The notes beneath the pieces are model-generated. The model ran no database searches. It was not told the origin of the DNA and saw nothing but the letters and a program-made list of their open reading frames with translations. Source: Aurantibrevibacter litoralis (GTDB lineage: Bacteria > Bacteroidota > Bacteroidia > Flavobacteriales > Flavobacteriaceae). From it: 14,366 nucleotides of DNA. A program made the translations under genes and the position numbers. Positions 14,079-14,366 of this stretch are shown piece by piece (the first letter of the stretch is position 1; each line of letters opens with the position of its first letter). The stretch spans positions 1 to 14,366 of the forward strand of contig NZ_JAYEEQ010000032.1 of the NCBI RefSeq assembly GCF_034651555.1, written 5' to 3'.

Positions 14079-14366
14079 GCAAGTGAAATAACATGCCGAA
14101 GGCCGCTAGAACGTCTCAGGTGAGGGATGTTTTGTTATTACAGCCTTTATTTGTTTAGGCGAAGTCAGCAATATTTCCGGATACACTAAAGTTAGCTCTT
14201 TAGTTTTTATTGTCGTACAATTCACTGTTCTTTTCTCTTACATGACCCGCAAAAGAATAATAACTTGTCTTTTCGTTATGGTATAAATCAAATTAGCCAT
14301 CCCCCGAAAATTGAATGTGACAATCGAAAAAGCATTGATTTTATTGATGTTTTGAGAGGTTTTTAA
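14079..14366. other. Degenerate right edge, no supported gene
   Basis: No frame here is convincing. On the minus strand one frame runs from the window edge to a TAA at 14238-14240 and then, from a GTG at 14223-14225, for 39 residues (including LTLVYPEILLTSP) to a TAG at 14106-14108, so it could be a broken small cassette gene. On the plus strand the last codons read SIDFIDVLRGF before a TAA at the window end, a pattern like the N-terminus of some membrane acyltransferase or DUF418 proteins, but it has no start codon and stops at once. Confidence 0.3.

Noticed and set aside
1..14366. CRISPR array, tRNA, rRNA or riboswitch
   Set aside because: I found no regularly spaced direct repeats, no tRNA-like cloverleaf ends and no conserved riboswitch core in the intergenic regions.

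Overview
The window looks like chromosome from a Bacteroidota member, most likely a (marine-type) Flavobacteriaceae. The reasons are the AT-rich intergenic DNA, the near absence of Shine-Dalgarno sequences, -7 boxes of the TAnnTTTG type, and the gene content. That content is an arabinose operon controlled by a divergent Nudix-type AraR, Sec/lipoprotein-exported sugar enzymes, and a REP-associated transposase relic.

Layout. 1-~560: a decayed REP-associated (IS200-like, Y1) transposase with in-frame stops and a frameshift, followed by a REP-like hairpin. 568-1464 (+): an acidic, secreted lipoprotein of unknown function. 1657-2877 (-): a secreted CE1/XynZ-type esterase, convergent with the lipoprotein gene. 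2878-3391: a gene-poor spacer with hairpins and a possible C-terminal gene scrap. 3392-11770 (-): a tight catabolic operon transcribed right to left as GH51 arabinofuranosidase, araB, araD, araA, galM (lipoprotein) and a sodium/solute symporter. 11771-12149: a divergent control region with candidate promoters and three look-alike operator sites. 12150-12839 (+): araR. 12909-13239 (-): two very small coding frames, one a single-pass membrane peptide and one interrupted by TGA. 13401-13913 (-): a yefM-yoeB toxin-antitoxin module held between two long imperfect palindromes. 14079-14366: degenerate sequence with no supported gene.

How the genes work together. The esterase may remove ester substituents. 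The exported GH51 enzyme would release L-arabinose from arabinan, arabinoxylan or arabinogalactan oligomers. The envelope-anchored aldose 1-epimerase would equilibrate the anomers and the SSS symporter would import the sugar with sodium. AraA, AraB and AraD then convert L-arabinose to L-ribulose, L-ribulose-5-phosphate and D-xylulose-5-phosphate, which enters the pentose phosphate pathway. AraR presumably represses both divergent promoters in the absence of arabinose. No SusC/SusD pair is encoded here, so outer-membrane uptake must come from elsewhere.

The strongest non-routine signals are: the bracketing of the toxin-antitoxin module by attC-like imperfect palindromes, with an adjacent tiny gene pair that suggests a cassette-like accessory patch; a YefM operator whose two GTAC cores are exactly 12 bp apart and flank the -7 box; a near-repeat that is a good AraR operator candidate; and an esterase lacking the usual oxyanion HG and the usual acid residue. 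I see no clearly novel defence system. All family assignments come from reading motifs, not from searches.
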